Assembly: GCF_001269885.1 (NCBI RefSeq)
Contig: NZ_LHVH01000034.1
Coordinates: forward strand, 62,001 to 126,000
Origin: Pseudomonas kilonensis
GTDB lineage: Bacteria; Pseudomonadota; Gammaproteobacteria; Pseudomonadales; Pseudomonadaceae
Length of the DNA stretch: 64,000 bases
Direction of reading: 5' to 3'
The position numbers and the translations under genes are program-made. Of the stretch, positions 25,537 to 33,112 are shown in pieces (position 1 is the stretch's first letter; the number at the start of each line of letters is the position of its first letter). The notes under the pieces were generated by a model, which ran no database searches, was not told the origin of the DNA, and was given only the letters and a program-made list of their open reading frames with translations.

Positions 25537-26505
25537 ATGCAACCCCAAGCTTTCTACCGCGCGGTGGCGGACGATTTTAGCGCCGTCGACGGCATCATCA
25601 AGAAGCAGCTGACTTCCCGAGTGCCGCTGGTATCGAAAATCGGCGACTACATCACATCGGCCGGCGGTAAACGCCTGCGTCCTTTATTGGTGCTGTTGTG
25701 CGGCAAGGCCCTGGGTCGCGAAGGCGACGACATGCGCCTGCTGGCCGCCACCATCGAGTTCCTGCACACCGCGACCCTGCTGCACGACGACGTGGTCGAC
25801 ATGTCCGGCATGCGGCGTGGCCGTTCGACCGCCAACGCCATGTGGGGCAATGCTCCCAGCGTGCTGGTAGGCGACTTCCTGTATTCGCGCTCGTTCGAAA
25901 TGATGGTCGAGCTGGGCTCGATGCCGGTGATGAAAATCCTGTCCCAGGCCACGCGTATCATCGCCGAAGGCGAAGTGCTGCAGTTGTCCAAGGTGCGCGA
26001 TGCCAGCACCACCGAAGAAACCTACATGGAAGTCATCCGCGGCAAGACCGCGATGCTCTTCGAAGCCTCGACCCACAGCGCCGCGGCCCTGGCCGGTGCC
26101 AGCGCCGAGCAGAGCGAAGCCCTGCGCACCTTCGGCGACCACCTGGGCGTGGCTTTCCAGTTGGTGGACGACCTGCTCGACTACAAGGGCGACGCCGAGA
26201 CCCTGGGCAAGAACGTCGGTGACGACCTGGCCGAAGGCAAGCCGACCCTGCCGCTGATCTACACCATGCGTGAGGGCACGCCTGAACAGGCAGCACTGGT
26301 ACGCCAGGCGATCCAGAAAGGCGGGATCGAAGACCTGGAAAGCATCCGTGTCGCGGTCGAAGCCTCCGGCTCGCTGGACTACACCGCGAACCTGGCCCGG
26401 GACTACGTTGCCCGCGCGATCAAATGCCTCGACGCCCTGCCGCCCAGCGAATACCGCGATGCGCTGGTGGAGCTGAGCGAGTTTGCAGTGGCGCGTACGC
26501 ACTGA
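25537..26505 (+). CDS. ispB: IspB, octaprenyl/polyprenyl diphosphate synthase
   Basis: 322 aa from the ATG at 25537 (MQPQAFYRAVADDF). Both aspartate-rich motifs of trans-prenyltransferases are present: LLHDDVVDMSGMRRG (first) and QLVDDLLDYKGD (second). The enzyme makes the polyprenyl side chain of ubiquinone. The 25298-25536 gap with rplU contains the promoters; a GGAG lies 12 bases before the start. A REPIN follows the gene. Confidence 0.95.
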   Translation: MQPQAFYRAVADDFSAVDGIIKKQLTSRVPLVSKIGDYITSAGGKRLRPLLVLLCGKALGREGDDMRLLAATIEFLHTATLLHDDVVDMSGMRRGRSTANAMWGNAPSVLVGDFLYSRSFEMMVELGSMPVMKILSQATRIIAEGEVLQLSKVRDASTTEETYMEVIRGKTAMLFEASTHSAAALAGASAEQSEALRTFGDHLGVAFQLVDDLLDYKGDAETLGKNVGDDLAEGKPTLPLIYTMREGTPEQAALVRQAIQKGGIEDLESIRVAVEASGSLDYTANLARDYVARAIKCLDALPPSEYRDALVELSEFAVARTH

Positions 26506-26520
26506 TCCACAAGGGGCTTT

Positions 26521-26609
26521 TTGTGGGAGCAAGGCTTGCCCGCGATACCGGCGACTCGGTCTCTGAAGGATCGCATCGCCGCCATCGCGAGCACGCTTTG
26601 CTCCCACAA
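26521..26609. repeat. REPIN after ispB
   Basis: TTGTGGGAGCAAGGCTTGCC and inverted end GCACGCTTTGCTCCCACAA. This is the 'AAGGCTTGCCCGCGAT' variant of the class, also seen at 55553 and 57662. Confidence 0.85.
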
Positions 26610-26666
26610 ATCCCTCGCCGTAAGATCTCCAAACGCAGCACCGCCCTCTTTCGCAACAAAACCCTA

Positions 26667-26672
26667 TATAAT
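26667..26672 (+). promoter_or_regulatory. Candidate -10 box for the YjdM-type gene
   Basis: A perfect TATAAT inside CCTATATAATGTGCG lies 38 bases before the GTG start at 26711. The -35 region is weak, so this is only a candidate. Confidence 0.45.
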
Positions 26673-26710
26673 GTGCGCCCTTTTGCCCTCCTGATACCCA
26701 AGGAACCTTA

Positions 26711-27052
26711 GTGAGCACGTTGCCTCCCTGCCCGAAATGCAATTCCGAATACACCTACGAAGACGGTACCCAACTGGTCTGCCCGGAGTGTGCCCACGAA
26801 TGGTCCGCCAGCGGCGAAGCTGAAGCGGCGCCCGACGATACCGTGAAGAAAGATTCGGTCGGCAACGTCCTGCAGGACGGCGACACCATCACCGTGATCA
26901 AGGACCTCAAGGTCAAGGGCACGTCGCTGGTGGTCAAGGTCGGCACCAAGGTCAAGAACATCCGCCTGTGCGATGGCGACCACGACATCGACTGCAAGAT
27001 CGACGGCATCGGCCCGATGAAACTCAAATCCGAGTTCGTCAGAAAAGTCTGA
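26711..27052 (+). CDS. yjdM: YjdM/PhnA-type zinc ribbon protein
   Basis: 113 aa from a GTG start preceded by AAGGAA. The N-terminal zinc ribbon is CPKCNSEYTYEDGTQLVCPECAHEW, with four cysteines. The C-terminal SH3-like domain has the family block VLQDGDTITVIKDLKVKG and VKNIRLCDGDHDIDCKIDG. Although sometimes called alkylphosphonate utilisation protein PhnA, this family is not the phosphonoacetate hydrolase and its role is unknown. A hairpin at 27066-27090 follows. Confidence 0.9.
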   Translation: MSTLPPCPKCNSEYTYEDGTQLVCPECAHEWSASGEAEAAPDDTVKKDSVGNVLQDGDTITVIKDLKVKGTSLVVKVGTKVKNIRLCDGDHDIDCKIDGIGPMKLKSEFVRKV

Positions 27053-27065
27053 TTCTGCTGTATCC

Positions 27066-27090
27066 CATCCCACGCCCCGCGTGTGGGATG
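27066..27090 (+). terminator. Hairpin after the YjdM-type gene
   Basis: CATCCCAC-GCCCCGCGT-GTGGGATG, 8-bp stem, with no good T-run. It may be a weak terminator. Confidence 0.45.
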
Positions 27091-27211
27091 GAGCTTCGTC
27101 CTCTGCGCTTCGCCCCCATTTCCCGGACATTAGCCAAGTGCCAGCCGTCCTGAGCTGCCATAACCCATCGTCAGAAAAACAATCGCAACGCCAATAGAGA
27201 CTTGCTATTTA

Positions 27212-27236
27212 GCGAATAAGAATTATTCTCATCGAA
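27212..27236 (+). promoter_or_regulatory. Candidate Fur box upstream of the small conserved gene
   Basis: GCGAATAAGAATTATTCTCA contains an AATAAGAATTATTCTCAT stretch similar to the Fur consensus (GATAATGATAATCATTATC) as three hexamers. It lies about 25-45 bases before the start of the following gene, in a promoter-like position. From memory the P. aeruginosa counterpart PA4570 is iron-repressed. Confidence 0.5.
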
Positions 27237-27258
27237 CCCCATCAAGGAGATGAGAACC

Positions 27259-27516
27259 ATGACTTATTTGATCGATGCCTGGCTGGACCGCCCACATCCC
27301 TACCTCAGGATCCTGCATCGGGAAACCGGGGAAGTCTGTGCGGTGCTTGAAGAAGAAGCCTTGAGCGAACTGCAGGACCAGGGGGATCTGGACCTCAACA
27401 GCCTCAATTCCAGCGAACCGTTGGTGCTCAAGGAGCTGGTGCGCAATCTGTTCCTGTTCTGCTACGCCCGGGCGTTGCGCCCGACGGGTGATTTCAGCGG
27501 CAGGTTCCACGGATGA
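27259..27516 (+). CDS. Small conserved Pseudomonas protein (PA4570-like)
   Basis: 85 aa from the ATG at 27259, chosen because AAGGAG lies nine bases upstream; an earlier ATG at 27250 would abut the ribosome site. It starts MTYLIDAWLDRPHPYLRILHRETG and has an acidic middle (EEEALSELQDQGDLDLNSL). No known domain, signal or membrane segment is seen. The position between ispB and fklB matches PA4570, and the upstream Fur-like box suggests iron control. A REPIN follows. Confidence 0.75.
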   Translation: MTYLIDAWLDRPHPYLRILHRETGEVCAVLEEEALSELQDQGDLDLNSLNSSEPLVLKELVRNLFLFCYARALRPTGDFSGRFHG

Positions 27517-27528
27517 AGCATCAAACCC

Positions 27529-27617
27529 TGTGGGAGCGAGCCTGCTCGCGAAGCGGTGTGTCATTCAACATCGATATCGACTGACTGACCGCCATCGCGA
27601 GCAGGCTCGCTCCCACA
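27529..27617. repeat. REPIN between PA4570-like gene and fklB
   Basis: TGTGGGAGCGAGCCTGCTCG and inverted end CGAGCAGGCTCGCTCCCACA, between convergent genes. Confidence 0.88.
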
Positions 27618-27641
27618 AAAGTCTGTTTAAGCGTTGATGTC

Positions 27642-28259
27642 TTACAGTACGTCCAACAACTCGACGTCAAACACCAGCACGCTGTGCGGTGGAATGCTGC
27701 CAACGCCTTGAGCACCGTAAGCCAGTTCGCTCGGCACGTACAGGCGCCATTTGCTGCCGGCGTTCATCAGTTGCAGGGCTTCGGTCCAGCCTGGGATCAC
27801 GCCGCCTACCGGGAATTCGGCTGGCTGACCACGATCGTAGGAGCTGTCGAACACGGTGCCGTCGATCAGGGTGCCGTGGTAATGGGTACGCACCTGGTCT
27901 TCACGGGTCGGCTGGGCGCCTTCACCTTGGGTCAGCACTTCGAATTGCAGGCCGGACGCCAGGGTGGTGATGCCTTCACGCTTGGCGTTTTCGGCCAGGA
28001 ACGCACGGCCTTCGCCAGCAGCGGCTTCAGCTTTGGCAGCGGCTTCGGCTTGCATGATTTCGCGAATGACCTTGAAGCTGGCGGACATCTCGTCCTGGCC
28101 CACGCGGCTTGGCTTGCCGGCGAACGCGTCGGTCAGGCCGACCAGGATGGCGTCCAGGCTCACGCCCGGTGGCGGGTTGTCGCGCAGTTGGTCGCCCAAC
28201 TGACGGCCAATGCCGTAGCTGACGCGGGTTTCATCGGTGGACAGGTTAACTTCGGACAT
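27642..28259 (-). CDS. fklB: FklB, FKBP-type peptidyl-prolyl isomerase
   Basis: 205 aa from the ATG at 28259 (MSEVNLSTDETRVSYGIGRQLG), the usual start. The N-terminal dimerisation helices (DAILVGLTDAFAGKPS, QAEAAAKAEAAAGEGRAFL) are followed by an FKBP domain (VRTHYHGTLIDGTVFDSSYDRG, PGWTEALQLM, PSELAYG, IPPHSVLVFDVELL). It has no signal peptide, unlike FkpA. It catalyses proline isomerisation during protein folding. Confidence 0.93.
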   Translation of the reverse strand: MSEVNLSTDETRVSYGIGRQLGDQLRDNPPPGVSLDAILVGLTDAFAGKPSRVGQDEMSASFKVIREIMQAEAAAKAEAAAGEGRAFLAENAKREGITTLASGLQFEVLTQGEGAQPTREDQVRTHYHGTLIDGTVFDSSYDRGQPAEFPVGGVIPGWTEALQLMNAGSKWRLYVPSELAYGAQGVGSIPPHSVLVFDVELLDVL

Positions 28260-28408
28260 GATGCTGCTCCGCTGTGCGGACGGCTCGAGAGTTGCCGTGC
28301 GTGACACAGCGCCTCCCGGAGCGCCCGGAACCAAAAGGGCGAGCAGACTAGCACAGATGCCACCACGGGTGACGAGCACCCTGCGTCAAAGCAAGCCGCC
28401 AGAAACGA

Positions 28409-28442
28409 CAACGCCCGCCTGCAATTCTACAGGCGGGCGTTG
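28409..28442 (-). terminator. Terminator after the UPF0114 gene
   Basis: A perfect 13-bp stem CAACGCCCGCCTG / CAGGCGGGCGTTG with an 8-base loop, followed on the minus strand by TCGTTT. Confidence 0.85.
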
Positions 28443-28463
28443 CGCCAGCGCGGTGAACGGACC

Positions 28464-28952
28464 TTAGTGTTTGGTCAGTTTGTCCAGGTAACCCATGGCA
28501 AATGCCGAGACCACGAAAGTCATGTGGATGATCACGTACCACATCAGGTGCTCGGGATCGACGTTCTTGGCGTCCATGAAAATGCGCAGCAGGTGGATGG
28601 AGGAAATGGCCACGATCGAGGCAGCGACTTTCATCTTCAGCGACGAAGAGTCCATGGTGCCCAGCCAGTTGAGCTTTTCCTTGTCGTCGGCGATATCCAG
28701 CTGCGAAACGAAGTTCTCGTAGCCGGAAATCATCACCATCACCAGCAGGCCACCCACCAGCGCCATGTCGATCAACGACAGCAGCACCAGGATCAGCTCG
28801 GACTCGGCCATGGCAAACACATTGGGGATGATGTGAAAGACTTCCTGGAAGAATTTCAGCGCCAAGGCCAGCAGGCCCAGGGACAGACCGAAGTAGATCG
28901 GCGCCAGCAGCCAACGGGAGGCGTACATTGCGTTTTCGATAAAGCGTTCCAT
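28464..28952 (-). CDS. UPF0114 (YqhA) family inner-membrane protein
   Basis: 162 aa with three or four transmembrane helices. It begins MERFIENAMYASRWLLAPIYFGLSLGLLALALKFFQE, and the central ESELILVLLSLIDMALVGGLLVMVMISGYENFVS motif is diagnostic of UPF0114/TIGR00645. Function is unknown. Gene order matches PA4574, between fklB and a small conserved gene. Confidence 0.92.
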   Translation of the reverse strand: MERFIENAMYASRWLLAPIYFGLSLGLLALALKFFQEVFHIIPNVFAMAESELILVLLSLIDMALVGGLLVMVMISGYENFVSQLDIADDKEKLNWLGTMDSSSLKMKVAASIVAISSIHLLRIFMDAKNVDPEHLMWYVIIHMTFVVSAFAMGYLDKLTKH

Positions 28953-29084
28953 TGAATCTCACACCTGGGCTGAAAAATCGCGGCGAGTATATCAGCCACG
29001 ACCGGCCCCACAAATGCCGGGCCCCTCCCTGGTCCCTGCCCTTGTGTCAAAACTTTACTGCCGGTGCCCGTGCGGTGATGGCCT

Positions 29085-29426
29085 TCAATGCAGCGGACGA
29101 AATTCGAAACCGCCGACATTGCGACAACGGCCGCCATTGATTTCACGCAGTTGGGCTTGCATGTGCAGGGACCAGATCTGCGGGTCGTCGGCCAGCTCAT
29201 AGCCGTGCAAGGTCAGGCTTTGCACAATGGTATCGAGGATGGATTCGGCGGCAGTCGGGCCGGGAAATGGCCCCTGGGCCTTGATGGCGGAGGGTTGTTC
29301 GCCAGCCATTCCGGCGGCGAAGAGCAAGGTCCACATACCGGTATCTCCCGCCAGGGGGCGGATGGCGCATTCGATACGGGTGACAAGGCCCAGGCATTGA
29401 CGAGTGAGGCAAAGGTTGCGCGACAT
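29085..29426 (-). CDS. Small conserved hypothetical protein (PA4575 position)
   Basis: 113 aa with GAGGGG eight bases before the ATG at 29426. It starts MSRNLCLTRQCLGLVTRIECAIRPLAGDTGMWTLLFAAGMAGEQP and ends INGGRCRNVGGFEFRPLH. No domain is recognised. The N-terminal cysteines (C6, C11, C20) and one near the C-terminus (GRC) could bind a metal, but this is a guess. It lies between the UPF0114 gene and the Lon-family gene, all on the minus strand, as PA4575 does in P. aeruginosa. Confidence 0.6.
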   Translation of the reverse strand: MSRNLCLTRQCLGLVTRIECAIRPLAGDTGMWTLLFAAGMAGEQPSAIKAQGPFPGPTAAESILDTIVQSLTLHGYELADDPQIWSLHMQAQLREINGGRCRNVGGFEFRPLH

Positions 29427-29645
29427 GGCGGCGCCCCTCGGTAGATCCGGTATTTCAGTCTCGGGAAGAGGCTGTTTCGATCCGATGATGGCTCTCGTTA
29501 TCCTTGAGCTGAGGATAGAAGAAAAGTTCCGGTCGCAAGGACTTTCGAGACCAGAATACGCCGAGCGGTCACAGTGTGAATATTGACGCCAAAGTGGTGG
29601 CGTTTTTTAGTGATAATCCACAAAACATTGATTGTGAGAGCAAGC

Positions 29646-29739
29646 CTGTGGGAGCAAAGCTTGCTCGCGATGGGGTTGTCACATGCAACATTTCTGTTGA
29701 CTGGACAAACGCTATCGCGAGCAAGCTTTGCTCCCACAG
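29646..29739. repeat. REPIN plus degenerate REP copies
   Basis: CTGTGGGAGCAAAGCTTGCT and inverted end AGCAAGCTTTGCTCCCACAG. Three further truncated REP ends (GCTTTGCTCCCAC, GTTCTCCCAC, GCTAGCTCCCACAGG) continue to 29782. These fill most of the 382-bp gap 29427-29808; no gene is seen in the rest. Confidence 0.85.
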
Positions 29740-29808
29740 GCTTTGCTCCCACGGCTGTTCTCCCACAAGCTAGCTCCCACAGGGGGGCTTGCTGCGGTCA
29801 GGAAAACA

Positions 29809-32247
29809 TCAAGCCGGCTTGGCCTCCGCCAATGCCTGCTGTGCCAGTTCCTTTTCCGCTTCCTTGATGTCGTCTTCGCTGATCATCTCCGCGATCACCC
29901 GCAGCCGCTCCACCACGCGGGCGTTGACGCTGCCCTCGGGGAACTCGCCGTTTTCGTCCGGCTCGCCGGCAGGCTCGCCCACCAGCAGGCTCAGGGCTTC
30001 GTCGGCCTGGCGCACGGCATAGACGTGGAACTGCCCGGCGCGCACGGCGGCCAGCACTTTCTCGTCGAGCATCAGGGTCGCGACGTTGGCCTGGGGAATG
30101 ATCGCCCCCTGCTCACCGGTCAGCCCACGGGCTTCGCAGAGGCGGAAGAAGCCTTCGATCTTCTCGTTGACCCCGCCCACCGCCTGCACTTCGCCGAACT
30201 GGTTGATCGAGCCGGTGATGGCGAAGCACTGCTTGAGCGGCGTCTTCGACAAGGCCGAGATCAGCGTACACGCCTCGCCCAGGGACGCGCTGTCGCCGTC
30301 CACGTAACCGTAGGACTGCTCCAGCGCGATACTGGCCGAGATCGCCAGCGGGAACTCCTGGGCATAACGGCTACCCAGGTAACCGGTCAGAATCATCACG
30401 CCCTTGGAGTGGATCGGCTGGCCGAGGTTGACCTCCCGCTCGATGTCGACGATGCCGCTGCCGCCCGGGTACACCGTGGCGGAAATCCGCGCGGGTACAC
30501 CAAACGCAGAGTCGCCGACCTCGAGTACCGTCAGCCCGTTGCATTTGCCCACGGCCGCACCCGCGGTGTCGATCAGGATGATCCCGGCGAGCATGTCGTC
30601 GAGGATTCGCGCCGAGACACGCCCGGTACGGGTGGCCTTGGCCTTGAGGGCGCGTTCGATGTGGCCGGCGTCGGTCATCTCGTCACCGGCCAGCTGGCGA
30701 ATGAAATCCGCCTCGCTGACCAGTTGGAACAGGTCACCGATGCGCGCCGACAAGCGCCCCTGGTGTTCGGCCAGACGCGCACTGTAGGTCGCCAGGCGCG
30801 CCACCGCGTCGGCGGTCAGCGGCGCCATGCCCTCTTCCGAAGTGCGGGTCTTGAGCAACTGGGCGAACTGCTCCAGGCTCTCGTCGCCCATTGGGATGTC
30901 TTCGTCGAAATCCACCAGCACGCGAAACATTTCCTGGAAGTCCGGATCCAGGTCCTGCAAGGCGTAGTAGAGCTGGCGGGCGCCAATGATCACGACCTTG
31001 ACCTGCAACGGGATGTGCTGCGGCGTCAGGGTCACCGTGGCCAGCCGACCCAGCTCACCCAACGGCGATTCCATTTTCAGCTTGCGCGATTGCAGGGCAC
31101 GCTTGAGCGCATCCCACACAAACGGCTCACCGAGCATTTTTTCCGCTTCCAGAATCAGGAAACCGCCGTTGGCCCGGTGCAAGGCGCCCGGACGCAACTG
31201 CCGGTAGGTGGTGTAGAGCGCGCCCTGGTCGGTGCTGTATTCGATGCGACCAAACAGGTTGTCGTAAGTCGGGTGCGGCTCGAACACCACTGGCGCGCCG
31301 CCACTGAACGGATGCCCGACCACCAGGCTCGGGGCGTACTGTTCCTCCAGCAGCTTGCGGGCGATGGCGTCGGTCTTGCTGTCGTCCACCAATTGCTCGA
31401 CCACGGTCTTGAGCAGATAGACCTGCATGGCCTGCAGGTAGCCGCAGACCGCAGCGTTCTCTGCGTATTTCTCCGACAAGGGTGCCAGCAACGGTTGCAG
31501 GGCCAGGGTGATGGTTTCTTCGTTGAGGTGGCGCAACTGGTTGCTGGACTCGCGCTTCCATTGCGGCAGGCTGGCGAGCTCTTCGTTCAAGCGCTCTTCC
31601 AGGCCCGAGATGTCCTCATGGAAACGCTCGCGCTCGGCTTCCGGCAACTGGGCGAATTCCGCTTCATCCAGGGCCTTGCCTTCGCTCATCGGCGTGAAGG
31701 CGATGTTGCTGCTGTCACGGTACAGCGCGACATCCTTCTCCAGCGCCAGGCGCTCGATCACATCCAGGGCGCGGTCGTAGCGCTGGTTGAAGGCGCGGTC
31801 GATGGCGCTTTTCTTCTGCTGATAGGACGGGTGCTCGAACACCGCCGGGAAGGTCGCCAGCAGGTTGTCGATCAGGCCGTTGATGTCGGTGATGAAAGCA
31901 CCGGCCGTGCCTGACGGCAGTTCCAGGGCACGGGGTTCGCGGGGCTCATCGAAGTTGTTGACGTAGACCCAGTCCGCCGGGGTCTGCAGGCGCTTGCCTT
32001 CGGCCTTGAGGTAGCGTTTGACGAACGAAAACCGGCCAGTGCCGGGCTCACCCATGACGAATACGTTGTAACCGGGGCGCGGCATGGCCACGCCGAACTG
32101 CAAGGCTTCGACCGCACGTTCCTGGCCAAGCACACCGCGGAAGGGCTCCAGATCATTGGTGGTAGAGAAGCTGAACTGTTCAGCGGAAAACGGACGGGTC
32201 AGCGCTTCGGGCGCTAGACGCAAGCTGGCAGCAACAGGATCAGGCAT
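29809..32247 (-). CDS. Lon-family (AAA_32 plus Lon_C) serine protease
   Basis: 812 aa. The N-terminal AAA_32 region has FRGVLGQERAVEALQFGVAMPRPGYNVFVMGEPGTGR; the loop reads GEPGTGRFS, so the Walker A Lys is Arg. The Lon protease domain has the catalytic pair S653 (GDSASLGE) and K696 (GGVNEKIEGFF), 43 residues apart as in Lon. A long helical insert separates the two. It is neither classical Lon nor LonB of archaea; it matches the PA4576 type. The acidic C-terminus ends EAEKELAQQALAEAKPA. It is divergent from the DUF3015 gene. Confidence 0.85.
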   Translation of the reverse strand: MPDPVAASLRLAPEALTRPFSAEQFSFSTTNDLEPFRGVLGQERAVEALQFGVAMPRPGYNVFVMGEPGTGRFSFVKRYLKAEGKRLQTPADWVYVNNFDEPREPRALELPSGTAGAFITDINGLIDNLLATFPAVFEHPSYQQKKSAIDRAFNQRYDRALDVIERLALEKDVALYRDSSNIAFTPMSEGKALDEAEFAQLPEAERERFHEDISGLEERLNEELASLPQWKRESSNQLRHLNEETITLALQPLLAPLSEKYAENAAVCGYLQAMQVYLLKTVVEQLVDDSKTDAIARKLLEEQYAPSLVVGHPFSGGAPVVFEPHPTYDNLFGRIEYSTDQGALYTTYRQLRPGALHRANGGFLILEAEKMLGEPFVWDALKRALQSRKLKMESPLGELGRLATVTLTPQHIPLQVKVVIIGARQLYYALQDLDPDFQEMFRVLVDFDEDIPMGDESLEQFAQLLKTRTSEEGMAPLTADAVARLATYSARLAEHQGRLSARIGDLFQLVSEADFIRQLAGDEMTDAGHIERALKAKATRTGRVSARILDDMLAGIILIDTAGAAVGKCNGLTVLEVGDSAFGVPARISATVYPGGSGIVDIEREVNLGQPIHSKGVMILTGYLGSRYAQEFPLAISASIALEQSYGYVDGDSASLGEACTLISALSKTPLKQCFAITGSINQFGEVQAVGGVNEKIEGFFRLCEARGLTGEQGAIIPQANVATLMLDEKVLAAVRAGQFHVYAVRQADEALSLLVGEPAGEPDENGEFPEGSVNARVVERLRVIAEMISEDDIKEAEKELAQQALAEAKPA

Positions 32248-32535
32248 CGGGCTTCCTTACATCAGGCGGGGCAGATAGCGGCATTCTGGCGCTGCCTGTA
32301 CCTGACTGGCAAGGAGCGCCTCTGCCCAAAGCATAGTCAATGGGAAAACCTCGGGCGGGGCCCAGCAGACAGGCGATCCCCAGCAATGTTTTTGCAAAAT
32401 GTCACGGAACCCCAGGATCGTGCCTAAACTCCAAACTGCGCGGCTGGAACAATAACCGGCCCACTGGCGCTTAGCTCAACAGGAACGAAGGTGCCAGACC
32501 CTGTCCATCGGTATGCACATAAAGAGAACATAGCT

Positions 32536-33024
32536 ATGAAACGGATTCTTCTCGGTACTCTCTTCACCGCTGTATCCATCAACGCCATGGCTCAGGCGCC
32601 GGGCGGCCCGGATTGCGGCTGGGGCAACATGCTGTTCGAAGGTCAGCGTGGCACTCCGGCACACTTCCTGGCATCCACTACCAACGGCACTTCCGGTAAC
32701 GCTACCTTCGGCATGACATCCGGCACCAACGGTTGCTCGACCAACGCGGCACTGACCTACGGTGGCAAGTCCTGGCTGGCCATGAATGGCATGATGAACG
32801 AGCTGTCCGAAGACATGGCCAAGGGTCAAGGCGAAGCGCTGACCACCTATGCCGTGGTACTGGGTGTAGCGCCGGAAGACCGCGCACATTTCTCCGCCGT
32901 CACCCACGAGCACTTCCAGCAGATCTTCAGCAAGGCTGACGTGACCGCCGAAGACGTGCATACCAACACCCTGGCCGTGCTGAAAAGCGATCCTCGCCTG
33001 GCCAAGTACGCCACTCAAGCTTAA
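32536..33024 (+). CDS. DUF3015 family exported protein
   Basis: 162 aa from the ATG at 32536; an upstream ATG would bury the signal peptide. The signal MKRILLGTLFTAVSINAMAQA is followed by APGGPDCGWGNMLFEGQRG, the family's first block with the first cysteine; the second is in GTNGCSTNAALTYGG. The C-terminal half is helical and acidic. It is a periplasmic protein of unknown function, at the PA4578 position, and ends with a clear terminator. Confidence 0.85.
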   Translation: MKRILLGTLFTAVSINAMAQAPGGPDCGWGNMLFEGQRGTPAHFLASTTNGTSGNATFGMTSGTNGCSTNAALTYGGKSWLAMNGMMNELSEDMAKGQGEALTTYAVVLGVAPEDRAHFSAVTHEHFQQIFSKADVTAEDVHTNTLAVLKSDPRLAKYATQA

Positions 33025-33035
33025 GCTCGACACCA

Positions 33036-33067
33036 CTCGCTCCTCTCGGGGAGCGGGTTTTCTTTTT
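33036..33067 (+). terminator. Terminator after the DUF3015 gene
   Basis: CTCGCTCC-TCTCGG-GGAGCGGG followed by TTTTCTTTTT. Confidence 0.85.
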
Positions 33068-33112
33068 GGGGCCCCTTCGGTCTTTATTTTTCGCCTTTCC
33101 AAGTAGCCGACT

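Noticed and set aside
29728..31914. A 728-codon open frame opposite the Lon-family gene
   Set aside because: Antisense shadow; starts within REP repeats and shows no domain.
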